From Persicitalea jodogahamensis (GTDB taxonomy: Bacteria; Bacteroidota; Bacteroidia; Cytophagales; Spirosomataceae), in NCBI RefSeq assembly GCF_014651615.1, contig NZ_BMXF01000005.1:186001-250000 (forward strand): a DNA stretch of 64,000 bases. The letters are read 5' to 3'. The position numbers and the translations under genes were made by a program. The notes under the pieces were generated by a model. The model was not told the DNA's origin, made no database searches, and worked only from the letters and a program-made list of their open reading frames with translations. Positions 18,528 through 26,399 of the stretch are shown in pieces. The number at the start of each line of letters is the position of its first letter. Position 1 is the stretch's first letter.

Positions 18528-19958
18528 TCACTTTCGCGGCTTAAACTGCCAGACCGAAAACCCTGCGTACAGGTAGGTCGCCCGCAGGGCGGCGGGATCT
18601 TTGCGGTTCAGGAAGCCACCGATATTGCTAAATCCTACGTGAATAGGGCCGAACCGCGCCAACGCGCCTACCATCATCTTGCGGTTGCCTTCAATGAATG
18701 TGAGCGGCAGCGAGAAGTCCGAATCCTCGTTCTCGAAGCGGGGCGTGATGATGAGCGCATCGGGCTGGGTCATGTCCAGGGGACTTGCGGGCGCGGCACC
18801 GTAGCGTTCGGTCTTGGCTACGTTGAGGAAAAAAGATTTGACCAACTGTACATCCACATCCCAATGCAGCGCCGCGGGCAGGCGGGCTTCGCGCAGCAGT
18901 GTGGTTTCGCTTTGTACCGGCAGCACCTCGGCGAAACCTTCCGCGCCCCGATCGGCAATTGTTTCGAGTTCTTTCTGGCCAATCACCGCGCGGCTTTGAC
19001 TGCCGGAAACTACCCGACTATCGGGGCTTCGGTAGCGGATTGCTCCCAGATCGGTGAGGGAAGCCGAGAAACGAAGCAAGTACCCGGGTCGGGCGTCGTC
19101 GTCCGTTTCCAGATGATGCCAGTACGAGCCCAACTCATAGGTTGCGCCCAGGTCGTAGCCCCAGCCGCTGCCGTACCTGGTGGTGTTGGTCAGTTCGCCC
19201 AGCTTCCAGGGGGCATTGGGATGCGTGTAGCCGCTTTCGTAAGTGAAGTTATTTAAGACTAACTCTTTCTCATCCGCCTCGCCACCCGGCATGGGGCTGA
19301 TTTCGTAGCGATCTGCTGAGCCTCTCAGGTAGCTGGCTCTGGCTCCAAAAATGTACTTGGCCGTGGCCCCCACTTTTAATTTGTGCGAACGCCAGTTCAC
19401 GAGTTGCAGTCCGTACGAAAAACTGGCCTCCGAAAAACTTTGCTGGCCCAGGTCGAAGTGGCCCCATTCGCCCGCACCGACGGGGGTATCGGGCGTGTCG
19501 AGCCGTTTGAAGTACATCCGGCGGATATCCTGGGGCAAATTATGGCCGTACACGAATCCACGCGACCGTAGCTGGACACCGAAGCCATGATTTTTCCCTA
19601 CCGAAAACATCACCGAAGGTAGCCTAATCTCGCTAGCCACGTACAGCGGATCACCCTGCGAAACCGAACCCATCGTCCGAGACCGACCATACAATTCTTT
19701 GGTGGAGTGCGGCACAAGTTGCGGATACAGAAAGGCGTTTTCTCCAAAATAATAGAAGTACCGATTGTTGACCGTACTGCCGACCGTGATCAGGTTGATC
19801 TGCCATTTGTAGCGTGAGCCCGCCAGCACGGCCGGATTCTCCGTGGCGCGGTACAAGCCGCCGTAGTTGCTGATCGACAGGCCGGGAATCTGCTGAGCCA
19901 GCGTGGGGCCAGCCATTGAAATAAGTAGGAGGGGGAGAATTATGAGATGCTTCTTCAT
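18528..19958 (-). CDS. DUF5723 family exported protein
   Basis: The 476-aa product has a clear signal peptide (MKKHLIILPLLLISMAG, cut near TLAQ-Q). The mature start, with NYGGLYRATENPAVLAGSRYKW, is the hallmark of DUF5723, a Bacteroidota family expected to form an outer-membrane beta-barrel or barrel-associated protein. Alternating hydrophobic and aromatic strands (FGVQLRSRGFVYGHN, LKVGATAKYIFGA, IHVGFSNIGGFL) and a final strand YLYAGFSVWQFKPRK agree with a barrel. The ATG overlaps the recQ stop by 4 bp (ATGA), so it is translated as part of the recQ operon. The function is unknown. Confidence 0.82.
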   Translation of the reverse strand: MKKHLIILPLLLISMAGPTLAQQIPGLSISNYGGLYRATENPAVLAGSRYKWQINLITVGSTVNNRYFYYFGENAFLYPQLVPHSTKELYGRSRTMGSVSQGDPLYVASEIRLPSVMFSVGKNHGFGVQLRSRGFVYGHNLPQDIRRMYFKRLDTPDTPVGAGEWGHFDLGQQSFSEASFSYGLQLVNWRSHKLKVGATAKYIFGARASYLRGSADRYEISPMPGGEADEKELVLNNFTYESGYTHPNAPWKLGELTNTTRYGSGWGYDLGATYELGSYWHHLETDDDARPGYLLRFSASLTDLGAIRYRSPDSRVVSGSQSRAVIGQKELETIADRGAEGFAEVLPVQSETTLLREARLPAALHWDVDVQLVKSFFLNVAKTERYGAAPASPLDMTQPDALIITPRFENEDSDFSLPLTFIEGNRKMMVGALARFGPIHVGFSNIGGFLNRKDPAALRATYLYAGFSVWQFKPRK

Positions 19959-21883
19959 GAAAGCTGCGCGGCATTTAGTGTGAGTTTTCCTTGTTCATCG
20001 TACAGAACCAACTCCTGTTCGACCAGTTTTCGCACAACTTGCAGCAAGTTTTTTTCGGGAACCTTGCCAAAAGCTTCGCTAAGCGCGCGTGGGGAGATGG
20101 GGCCATTATTGTGTAAATAAACGACCAATTGCTGCCTCAGCGCGTCCGAATCTTCGTGAACGGTCGCGGACTTCTGTCGTTTCAGGCAATTGTCACAGAC
20201 GCCGCAGGGCTGGCCGTCGCGCTCGTCGAAGTAGTCGAGCAGCAGCAGCGTGCGGCATTGCGTCGGGTGCTGGGCGTAGTGCACCACGGCGCCTACTTTA
20301 CGCAGGTCGCGGTCTTTTCTATTTTCTATTTCAAAAATATTGAGCGGCAAATGCTCCGCGTCGAAGCGCGGCGTCAGAAAGGTGAGCTGGGGCTGGTCGC
20401 GGCGCTTTTCGTAGTCGATGATTTCACGTTCCTGCAAAAACCGCAGCCTGTTGGCCACCTCGGGTAGTTGGGCGTAGAAAGCGCGGCCAATCTCACCCTC
20501 CGAAATCCTGACGTACTCCGAAAAAAGCTCCCCGCCATACATTCGCAGCAGCATTTTCAGGAACGAATCGTAGTCGGGATACCGGATCTGGAAGTCGTAT
20601 AACTGCTGCTTGTCCACCAGCAAATGCAGCTTCGACGACTCGTTGATGGCGTCGCTGAGTTGTAAGAACCCTTCCTCCTGAAGCAATTTGAGGGCATAGT
20701 GCGTTTCCGAAAGATTCAATCCAAAGGTATTGACGAACTCATGCATGTCCAGGCTGTGACTCGTGAATTCGCCCGCGCCCACGGCCAGTTTGAAGTAGTT
20801 GGCCAAAGCCTGATACACCCGGCGCAGGGTCTGGATCGGCGGGTACTGCCGCTCCACCGCCTGGGCAAGGTCATCCGTGTCTTTGTGGTTGTAGAGGGCC
20901 ACGGCGTACGCCTTCTTGCCATCCCGCCCAGCCCGTCCGGCCTCCTGGTAATAGGCTTCCAGACTGGCGGGCAAGTCGAGGTGGACGACGGAGCGCACGT
21001 CGGCCTTGTCAATACCCATGCCGAAGGCATTGGTAGAGACCACGACGCGCGTCTGGCCGCGCTGCCAGGCCATTTGCTTGGCGCTGCGGTCCGCGTAGGG
21101 CAGGCCCGCGTGGTAGTAGTCGGCGCGGATTTTCTGGCGTGAGAGCCACTCGGCTACCTGCTGCGCCCGGCGGCGGGTGCGTACGTAGACGATGGACGTA
21201 CCGGGGACATTGGTCAGGATTTGTAGCAGTTTGCGTTCCTTGTTCTCTTCGTAAAAGGTCGAGTAGGACAGGTTGGCGCGGGCAAACGACTGCCGGAACA
21301 CCTGCGGCTGCTTCATTTCCAGCTTATCCAGAATATCCGCCTGCACGTCCGCCGTGGCCGAGGCCGTGAGCGCAATGATGGGCACACCGGGCAACAAATC
21401 GCGAAACTCGGCGATGAGCAGGTAAGCCGGGCGGAAATCGTAGCCCCAGGCCGAAATACAGTGCGCCTCGTCCACGGCCAGCAGCGACACCTTCATCAAT
21501 TTGGTGCGCTCGATCATGATTTCGGTCCGCAGCCGCTCCGGCGACACGTACAGAAACCGCAGTCCGCCGTGGACGCAATTGTCGAGCGTGACGTCAATCT
21601 CGCGCCGACTCATGCCCGAGTGAATCGCCGCCGCCTGAATGCCGCGCTTTTTCAATTGCTCGACCTGGTCTTTCATCAGGGCAATCAGTGGCGTCACCAC
21701 GATGCACACGCCCTCCTCCCGCGCCAGAGTCGGCACCTGAAAACACAGGGACTTCCCCCCACCCGTAGGCAGCAGCACCAGCGTATCGCGCCCGTCCAGC
21801 ACCGACCGCATGGCCTCTTCCTGCACGGGCCGGAAGGCGTCGTAGCCGTAGTAGTGTTTTAAGATGGGAAGAAGATCGGTCAT
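19955..21883 (-). CDS. recQ: ATP-dependent DNA helicase RecQ
   Basis: The 642-aa SF2 helicase unwinds DNA 3' to 5' and acts in recombination and stalled-fork repair. Visible motifs are Walker A PTGGGKSLCFQVP (about residue 40), DEAHCISAWGYDFRP (about 138), TASAT, and motif VI QEAGRAGRDG (about 310). The RQC zinc site is present with four cysteines (CRTLLLLDYF...CGVCDNC, about residues 536-560), followed by a winged helix. There is no HRDC domain after it; the protein ends shortly after the winged helix. The DUF5723 gene overlaps its stop codon by 4 bp. The gene diverges from the carboxypeptidase gene across 92 nt. Confidence 0.94.
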   Translation of the reverse strand: MTDLLPILKHYYGYDAFRPVQEEAMRSVLDGRDTLVLLPTGGGKSLCFQVPTLAREEGVCIVVTPLIALMKDQVEQLKKRGIQAAAIHSGMSRREIDVTLDNCVHGGLRFLYVSPERLRTEIMIERTKLMKVSLLAVDEAHCISAWGYDFRPAYLLIAEFRDLLPGVPIIALTASATADVQADILDKLEMKQPQVFRQSFARANLSYSTFYEENKERKLLQILTNVPGTSIVYVRTRRRAQQVAEWLSRQKIRADYYHAGLPYADRSAKQMAWQRGQTRVVVSTNAFGMGIDKADVRSVVHLDLPASLEAYYQEAGRAGRDGKKAYAVALYNHKDTDDLAQAVERQYPPIQTLRRVYQALANYFKLAVGAGEFTSHSLDMHEFVNTFGLNLSETHYALKLLQEEGFLQLSDAINESSKLHLLVDKQQLYDFQIRYPDYDSFLKMLLRMYGGELFSEYVRISEGEIGRAFYAQLPEVANRLRFLQEREIIDYEKRRDQPQLTFLTPRFDAEHLPLNIFEIENRKDRDLRKVGAVVHYAQHPTQCRTLLLLDYFDERDGQPCGVCDNCLKRQKSATVHEDSDALRQQLVVYLHNNGPISPRALSEAFGKVPEKNLLQVVRKLVEQELVLYDEQGKLTLNAAQLS

Positions 21884-21975
21884 GAAATTTTAAAGATGTG
21901 GTACAGATGGCTCGCCCGTCTCGGCAAAGTACCTAAATATTATAGTACATTCGCAGAGAAGAAACTCTGATACTG

Positions 21976-23250
21976 ATGACTAAAAAATTCTTACCCGTAC
22001 TTTTACTAACACTCTCCGGCTGCTCTGTCTCCCACTATATTCACAAAGAGGTAAAAACCTCACCCGTGCTGTCACAGCATCATGTGGGCATTTCGGTCTT
22101 CGATCCGGCCAGGCAAAAAACGCTGGCCTCCTACCAGGACGACCACTACTTCACGCCTGCTTCCAACACCAAGCTGTTCAGCTTCTACTCCGCTTTAACG
22201 GCTTTGGGCGATTCAATTCCGGGGCTACAGTACCAGATTCAGAACGACAGCCTCATCTTCCGGGGTACGGGCGACCCGTCACTGCTGCACCCCGATCTGC
22301 CGACCAGCGCGGTAGTTGATTTTTTAAAAAACAGACCGGAAAAATTAGTCTTCTCAACGGCTAATACCGACAATCCGGTTTACGGACCGGGCTGGTCGTG
22401 GGACGATTACAACGACTACTACCAGGCCGAGCGCTCGCCATTGCCCGTATATGGCAACATCGCCCGCTTTACCAGCCCATCGGGTCTGTACGTGCGGGTG
22501 CAGCCCGAGTTTTGGCAGGATTCTCTGGATCTGGACACGACCGTCGTGGGTTTGGTGCGGGACCGCTACCGCAATCACTTCCGCCGCTCGCTCAACGCCC
22601 TGCCATCCGGCTTGGAGCAGGATATTCCCGTCCAGATGTCGAATCCCTTAACCGCCAAACTGTTGTCGTGGGAATTGAAGAAGAAAGTAACGCTGATGAA
22701 CGAAGCTTCTTTGGATCAATGGAAGACGGTATACAGCATTCCATCCGATTCGCTTTACAAACGCATGATGGAGGTGAGTGACAATATGATGGCCGAACAG
22801 ACCATGCTGCTTTATGCCAGTGCCCACGACCTGCCGCTCAACACCACGCAGGCCATCGAACACGCCAAACTCAGCATCCTGGCCGATCTGCCCGATCGCC
22901 CGCTCTGGCGCGATGGCTCGGGGCTTTCCCGCTACAACCTCTTTACGCCCCGTACGATGATCGCCCTGCTGGGTAAAATCTCCCAAAAAATTCCGCAGGA
23001 AAGGCTCTTCAATATCCTGCCGGCGGGCGGTGCCACGGGTACTTTGCGGAATATGTTCAAGGGCCAGGAAGCCTTCGTCCACGCCAAGACGGGCAGCTTG
23101 AGCAATGTCTATTGCCTGAGTGGTTACCTTATTACCAAAAAGGGGAAACTACTGTATTTCAGTTTTATGAACAACAACTTCGCCCGTCCCACCACCGAAA
23201 TCCGCACGGAAGTAGCGCGGATACTGACGGGGTTGCACGATAAGTACTGA
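21976..23250 (+). CDS. dacB: D-alanyl-D-alanine carboxypeptidase/endopeptidase, PBP4 (S13) family
   Basis: The 424-aa enzyme trims or cleaves peptidoglycan peptides in the periplasm. The three penicillin-binding motifs are visible: SxxK in TPASNTKLFS (about residue 74), SxN in EVSDNMMAEQ (about 266), and KTG in VHAKTGSLSN (about 373). The N-terminus LLLTLSGCSVSHY carries a lipobox (LSGC), so it is probably a lipoprotein. The spacing between SxxK and SxN is long, as in S13 enzymes with an inserted domain, although total length is at the short end of the family. It is transcribed rightward and convergent with the cox operon, with 52 nt between stops. Confidence 0.9.
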   Translation: MTKKFLPVLLLTLSGCSVSHYIHKEVKTSPVLSQHHVGISVFDPARQKTLASYQDDHYFTPASNTKLFSFYSALTALGDSIPGLQYQIQNDSLIFRGTGDPSLLHPDLPTSAVVDFLKNRPEKLVFSTANTDNPVYGPGWSWDDYNDYYQAERSPLPVYGNIARFTSPSGLYVRVQPEFWQDSLDLDTTVVGLVRDRYRNHFRRSLNALPSGLEQDIPVQMSNPLTAKLLSWELKKKVTLMNEASLDQWKTVYSIPSDSLYKRMMEVSDNMMAEQTMLLYASAHDLPLNTTQAIEHAKLSILADLPDRPLWRDGSGLSRYNLFTPRTMIALLGKISQKIPQERLFNILPAGGATGTLRNMFKGQEAFVHAKTGSLSNVYCLSGYLITKKGKLLYFSFMNNNFARPTTEIRTEVARILTGLHDKY

Positions 23251-23302
23251 AAGCTTTGATCTTGGTGAAATCTCTCTGGTTCGCCATTTTGAACTTGCTT
23301 CC

Positions 23303-24490
23303 TCACAACCAATTTCCTAACGCTCTCAAACTCGACACGTTATGCGCTGAAGCAAATACGTCCACGTGTGGCAGCGCGGCTTGCATCGCCGCCGTGCGGG
23401 GTTCGTAGCCGGGCTGTCCGGCCAGGGGATTGAGCCAAACTACCTTGCGGGATTTTTGTTGGATGCGCCGCAGGGCGTCGGCCAGTTGTTCGGGCTGTTC
23501 GGTATCCCAGCCGTCGCTCAGAATGACGACGATGGTTTCGCGGTTGAGTAGTCTTCCGTAATCGGTCACGAAAGTCTGCAAACTACCCCCGATACGCGTG
23601 CCTCCCGACCAGCCCGTTTCGCGTTTAGTGAGTTTTTCGAGCGCTTGCTGGAAATTCTGCTCTTTCAGCTCTGCAGTAACGCGATGCAGGTCGGTGCTGA
23701 AAACGAAGGTCTCGATGCGCCGGAACACGCGCTGGAAAGCATAGAGAAACTGAATCAGGAACGCGCTGTACAAATCCATCGACTTGCTCACGTCGGCCAG
23801 CACCACGAGCCGCATCCGGTTGCGGCGGGGGCGCTTGTAGGCTAGGTCCACTAATTCACCACCCCGGCGCAGGTTACGGCGCAAGGTATTGCGCAGGTCG
23901 AATTCCCGCGCGTGAAGGGTCTTTTCCCGCCGGCGATTGACTTTCCTAGCCAGCGACTGAGATACTTCACGCAGTAGCTGTTCAATATCGGCCAGTTGGT
24001 CGGCGGGAATGAGGGAGAAGTCCTGTTGGCTGAGGGCTTCGTTGGTGGAGTAAGTGGCGGTTTCGGTTTCTTCGGTATTCTTATTGCCGTTGAGCCAAGA
24101 TTTCAGCGCATCGAAGGAAGGCTGATTATTTTTCTGGTATTGCGATTTCTTACTTTCGTCTTCCTTGATTTTACTGTCCAGAGCACTTTCCAATTCCCGC
24201 CAGTACTTTTCAAAAAGTACCCCAAACTGCTCCACTTCCTGCACCGAGCGCGTAAGGCTCACCTGCAAAGCCAGCGCAAAAGTACCCCGGTCATTAGGCG
24301 TAACCAGCGAAGCGGCCCGCAGAGCCGTGGCCTCTTCCTCCGGCCCGATGCGGAAACCGTGGGCACGGAGGTAACGACAGAAGGCTACAATGTTGGCGCT
24401 GAGGTTAGTATGGCGTTCAATCAATTTTGAATGAGTGAATGATAGAATGAGTGAATACTGGACGCCCATTTCCTCTGAAAAAATCAACAA
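23303..24490 (-). CDS. coxE: CoxE-like VWA-domain protein
   Basis: A 395-aa protein whose C-terminal half is a von Willebrand A domain of the CoxE type: RNRMRLVVLADVSKSMDLYS carries the MIDAS motif DVSKS, and IVVILSDGWDTEQP the distal loop. CoxE works with the MoxR ATPase CoxD in assembling the CuSMo/Mo active site of CO-dehydrogenase-type hydroxylases in the cytoplasm. The N-terminus is uncertain: ATG 24490 gives about 25 residues read from direct repeats (TGAATGAGTGAAT) that do not look like protein. A TTG start giving LIERHTNLSANIVAF, near 24425, fits the family better. It is the last gene of the cox operon, 1 nt from moxR in this reading. Confidence 0.87.
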   Translation of the reverse strand: MLIFSEEMGVQYSLILSFTHSKLIERHTNLSANIVAFCRYLRAHGFRIGPEEEATALRAASLVTPNDRGTFALALQVSLTRSVQEVEQFGVLFEKYWRELESALDSKIKEDESKKSQYQKNNQPSFDALKSWLNGNKNTEETETATYSTNEALSQQDFSLIPADQLADIEQLLREVSQSLARKVNRRREKTLHAREFDLRNTLRRNLRRGGELVDLAYKRPRRNRMRLVVLADVSKSMDLYSAFLIQFLYAFQRVFRRIETFVFSTDLHRVTAELKEQNFQQALEKLTKRETGWSGGTRIGGSLQTFVTDYGRLLNRETIVVILSDGWDTEQPEQLADALRRIQQKSRKVVWLNPLAGQPGYEPRTAAMQAALPHVDVFASAHNVSSLRALGNWL

Positions 24491-24491
24491 C

Positions 24492-25391
24492 TCATACTCC
24501 TTCCAACTTCGAAACTACCCCCATTTTCTCGTACAATTCACTCAGCGACAACTGCGCGGTGCGGGTGTCTTTCCAATCTTTGAGGATGACGCCCAGGGTT
24601 TGCTCAATGATTTCTTTGGGGAGGTGATCGAAATGCAGGGCGGCGAGGGCGGTGGCCCAGTCGAGGGTTTCGGCGATGCCGGGCGTTTTTTCCAGGCGCA
24701 GTTGGCGAAGTTCCTGCATGAAGCGACAGATTTGCTCCGCTAGTTTTTGGGAAACGCCGGGTACTTTGCCCCGGACGATCGCCAATTCCTTTTCGTAATC
24801 GGGGTAGTCGATCCACAAATAAAGACAGCGGCGGCGCAATGCTTCTGATAGTTCGCGGACGCGGTTGCCCGTCACGATCACCTGCGGAATGTGCGTGGCT
24901 TGGATGGTACCTATTTCGGGAACCGTAATTTGCCAGTCGGAAAGTACCTCCAGCAGAAAACTTTCGAACTCTTCGTCGGCGCGATCCACTTCGTCGATGA
25001 GCAGGACGGGGGCTCTATGGTGCGTGATCGCTTGCAGCAGCGGCCGTTTCATCAGGAACTTCTCGCCAAAAATTTCTTCTTCCAAATCACTGGTTTGGCC
25101 GCTCAAAGTACCCTGCGCCTCCACCATTTTGAGGTGCAGCAGTTGCCGCTGGTAGTTCCATTCGTACAGCGCGTGGGAGGCGTCCAGGCCTTCGTAGCAC
25201 TGCAAACGGATGAGGTCAGTGTCCATCGCCCGCGCCATTACCTTGGCAATTTCGGTCTTTCCCACACCCGCCGGACCTTCGATCAACAACGGTTTTTTAA
25301 GCTGCATCGAAAGGTACACCGCCATCGACACCGCCGGCTCGGTGATGTAGCCTTGAGATTGGAGCAGGTCAGCTATTTGGGAAACGTTCAT
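24492..25391 (-). CDS. coxD: MoxR-family AAA+ ATPase (CoxD-like)
   Basis: The 299-aa AAA+ ATPase has Walker A GPAGVGKTEIAK (about residue 39), Walker B APVLLIDEVDRADEEFE (about 130), a sensor region VIVTGNRVRELSEALRRRCLY, and a C-terminal lid domain. In cox clusters this MoxR protein (CoxD) is a chaperone-like ATPase for maturation of the molybdenum hydroxylase and acts with the VWA protein encoded next (CoxE). ATG 25391 is supported by a normal family start (MNVSQIADLLQSQGYITEP). A palindromic repeat (25404-25513) separates it from coxM. Confidence 0.9.
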   Translation of the reverse strand: MNVSQIADLLQSQGYITEPAVSMAVYLSMQLKKPLLIEGPAGVGKTEIAKVMARAMDTDLIRLQCYEGLDASHALYEWNYQRQLLHLKMVEAQGTLSGQTSDLEEEIFGEKFLMKRPLLQAITHHRAPVLLIDEVDRADEEFESFLLEVLSDWQITVPEIGTIQATHIPQVIVTGNRVRELSEALRRRCLYLWIDYPDYEKELAIVRGKVPGVSQKLAEQICRFMQELRQLRLEKTPGIAETLDWATALAALHFDHLPKEIIEQTLGVILKDWKDTRTAQLSLSELYEKMGVVSKLEGV

Positions 25392-25403
25392 CTTTTAAAT
25401 TTA

Positions 25404-25513
25404 GAATTAGTGAATTATGGAATGTCGGAATATTCTAAATACCTGGCGAAAGCAATATTCATTAATCGCCGTCCTACATTCAATAATTCCGACATTCCTA
25501 CATTCACTAATTC
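25404..25513. repeat. Imperfect 28-bp inverted repeat in the coxM-coxD gap
   Basis: The left arm (25404-25431) and right arm (25486-25513) share 25 of 28 positions as inverted copies: a GAATTAGTGAAT block and a GGAATGTCGGAAT block with a 3-nt variable centre. The spacer is 54 nt. A related element lies at 28797-28901 between coxL and coxS. The right arm runs directly into the coxM stop, whose last codons (QLVN, stop) come from the repeat. Confidence 0.75.
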
Positions 25514-25514
25514 A

Positions 25515-26342
25515 CTAATTCACTAATTGAAGTAACGCCCGCTTGCAGTACACCTTTGCCAAGTGCAGGCGGTATTCTTCCGAGGCGTAGTGGTCGGCGT
25601 TGATGTTTTGGCCCTCGGCGGCTTTCTGGGCGGCGGCTTCGAGCGTAGCTTCCGACCAGTCGCCTACGGCTTCTTCCACTCCTTTGTCGCGGAAAGGTGC
25701 GTCGGCGACGCCCGTGAAGGCGACGCGCGCCGAGCCGTCGGGTAGGCGGGCGGCGGCGCAGCCGACCAATGCGAAGCGGGAAGCGGGCTGAGTGAATTTC
25801 TGGTAAGTCATTTTCGTGCCTTCTTCCGGGACGGGAAAACGGATCTCGATCAGGATATCGCCGTCTTTCAGGGCTGTTGAGTAAAAACCCGTGAAAAATT
25901 CCGTGGCCGGAACGGTACGCTTACCCTTCTTGCTCTGAATCACGATTTCGCCACCCGCCGCCAGCACCATCGCCGACCAATCGGCCGAGGGATCGGCGTG
26001 AGCGAGGCTGCCGCCCATCGTACCTTTGTAGCGGATCATCGGATCACCGATGACGGCGGCTCCTTCCGAAAGCACGGGCAGATGTTTTTGAATAATTTCG
26101 GAATCCATGATTTCGCGGTGCGTAACAGCACCGCCGATCACGATTTCATCGCCATCTTTTTTTATTTTCTTCAAAGAAGCAATGCGGGCGATGTCCACCA
26201 GTTTATCGGGCGCGCTCAGCCGTAGTTTCAAGGTAGGAAGCAGGCTGTGGCCACCCGCCAGTATTTTGGTATCACCGCCCAGGTGTTCCAGGGCCTCCTC
26301 CACACTTTCAGGCCGGACGTAATCAAAAGGATATGAGATCAT
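25515..26342 (-). CDS. coxM: Molybdenum hydroxylase FAD subunit (CoxM-like)
   Basis: The 275-aa medium subunit passes electrons from the Fe-S subunit to FAD in the xanthine-oxidase/CO-dehydrogenase family. FAD-binding signatures are ILAGGHSLLPTLKLRL (about residues 30-45) and TMGGSLAHADPSADWSA (about 108-124); the C-terminal CO_deh_flav_C domain follows. Length is usual for CoxM. The final residues QLVN are encoded by the palindromic repeat at 25404-25513, so the C-terminus was probably altered by repeat insertion. It lies 57 nt after coxL. Confidence 0.92.
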   Translation of the reverse strand: MISYPFDYVRPESVEEALEHLGGDTKILAGGHSLLPTLKLRLSAPDKLVDIARIASLKKIKKDGDEIVIGGAVTHREIMDSEIIQKHLPVLSEGAAVIGDPMIRYKGTMGGSLAHADPSADWSAMVLAAGGEIVIQSKKGKRTVPATEFFTGFYSTALKDGDILIEIRFPVPEEGTKMTYQKFTQPASRFALVGCAAARLPDGSARVAFTGVADAPFRDKGVEEAVGDWSEATLEAAAQKAAEGQNINADHYASEEYRLHLAKVYCKRALLQLVN

Positions 26343-26399
26343 TGTTTTTGAATATTTAGATGTTGGATTTGCTGGAAAGAATGCGAATCAGAGGTACTA

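Noticed and set aside
25392-25530. TTCACTAATT tandem units considered as a CRISPR or tandem array
   Set aside because: Units are short, imperfect and arranged as inverted repeats without regular spacers; no cas gene is present.
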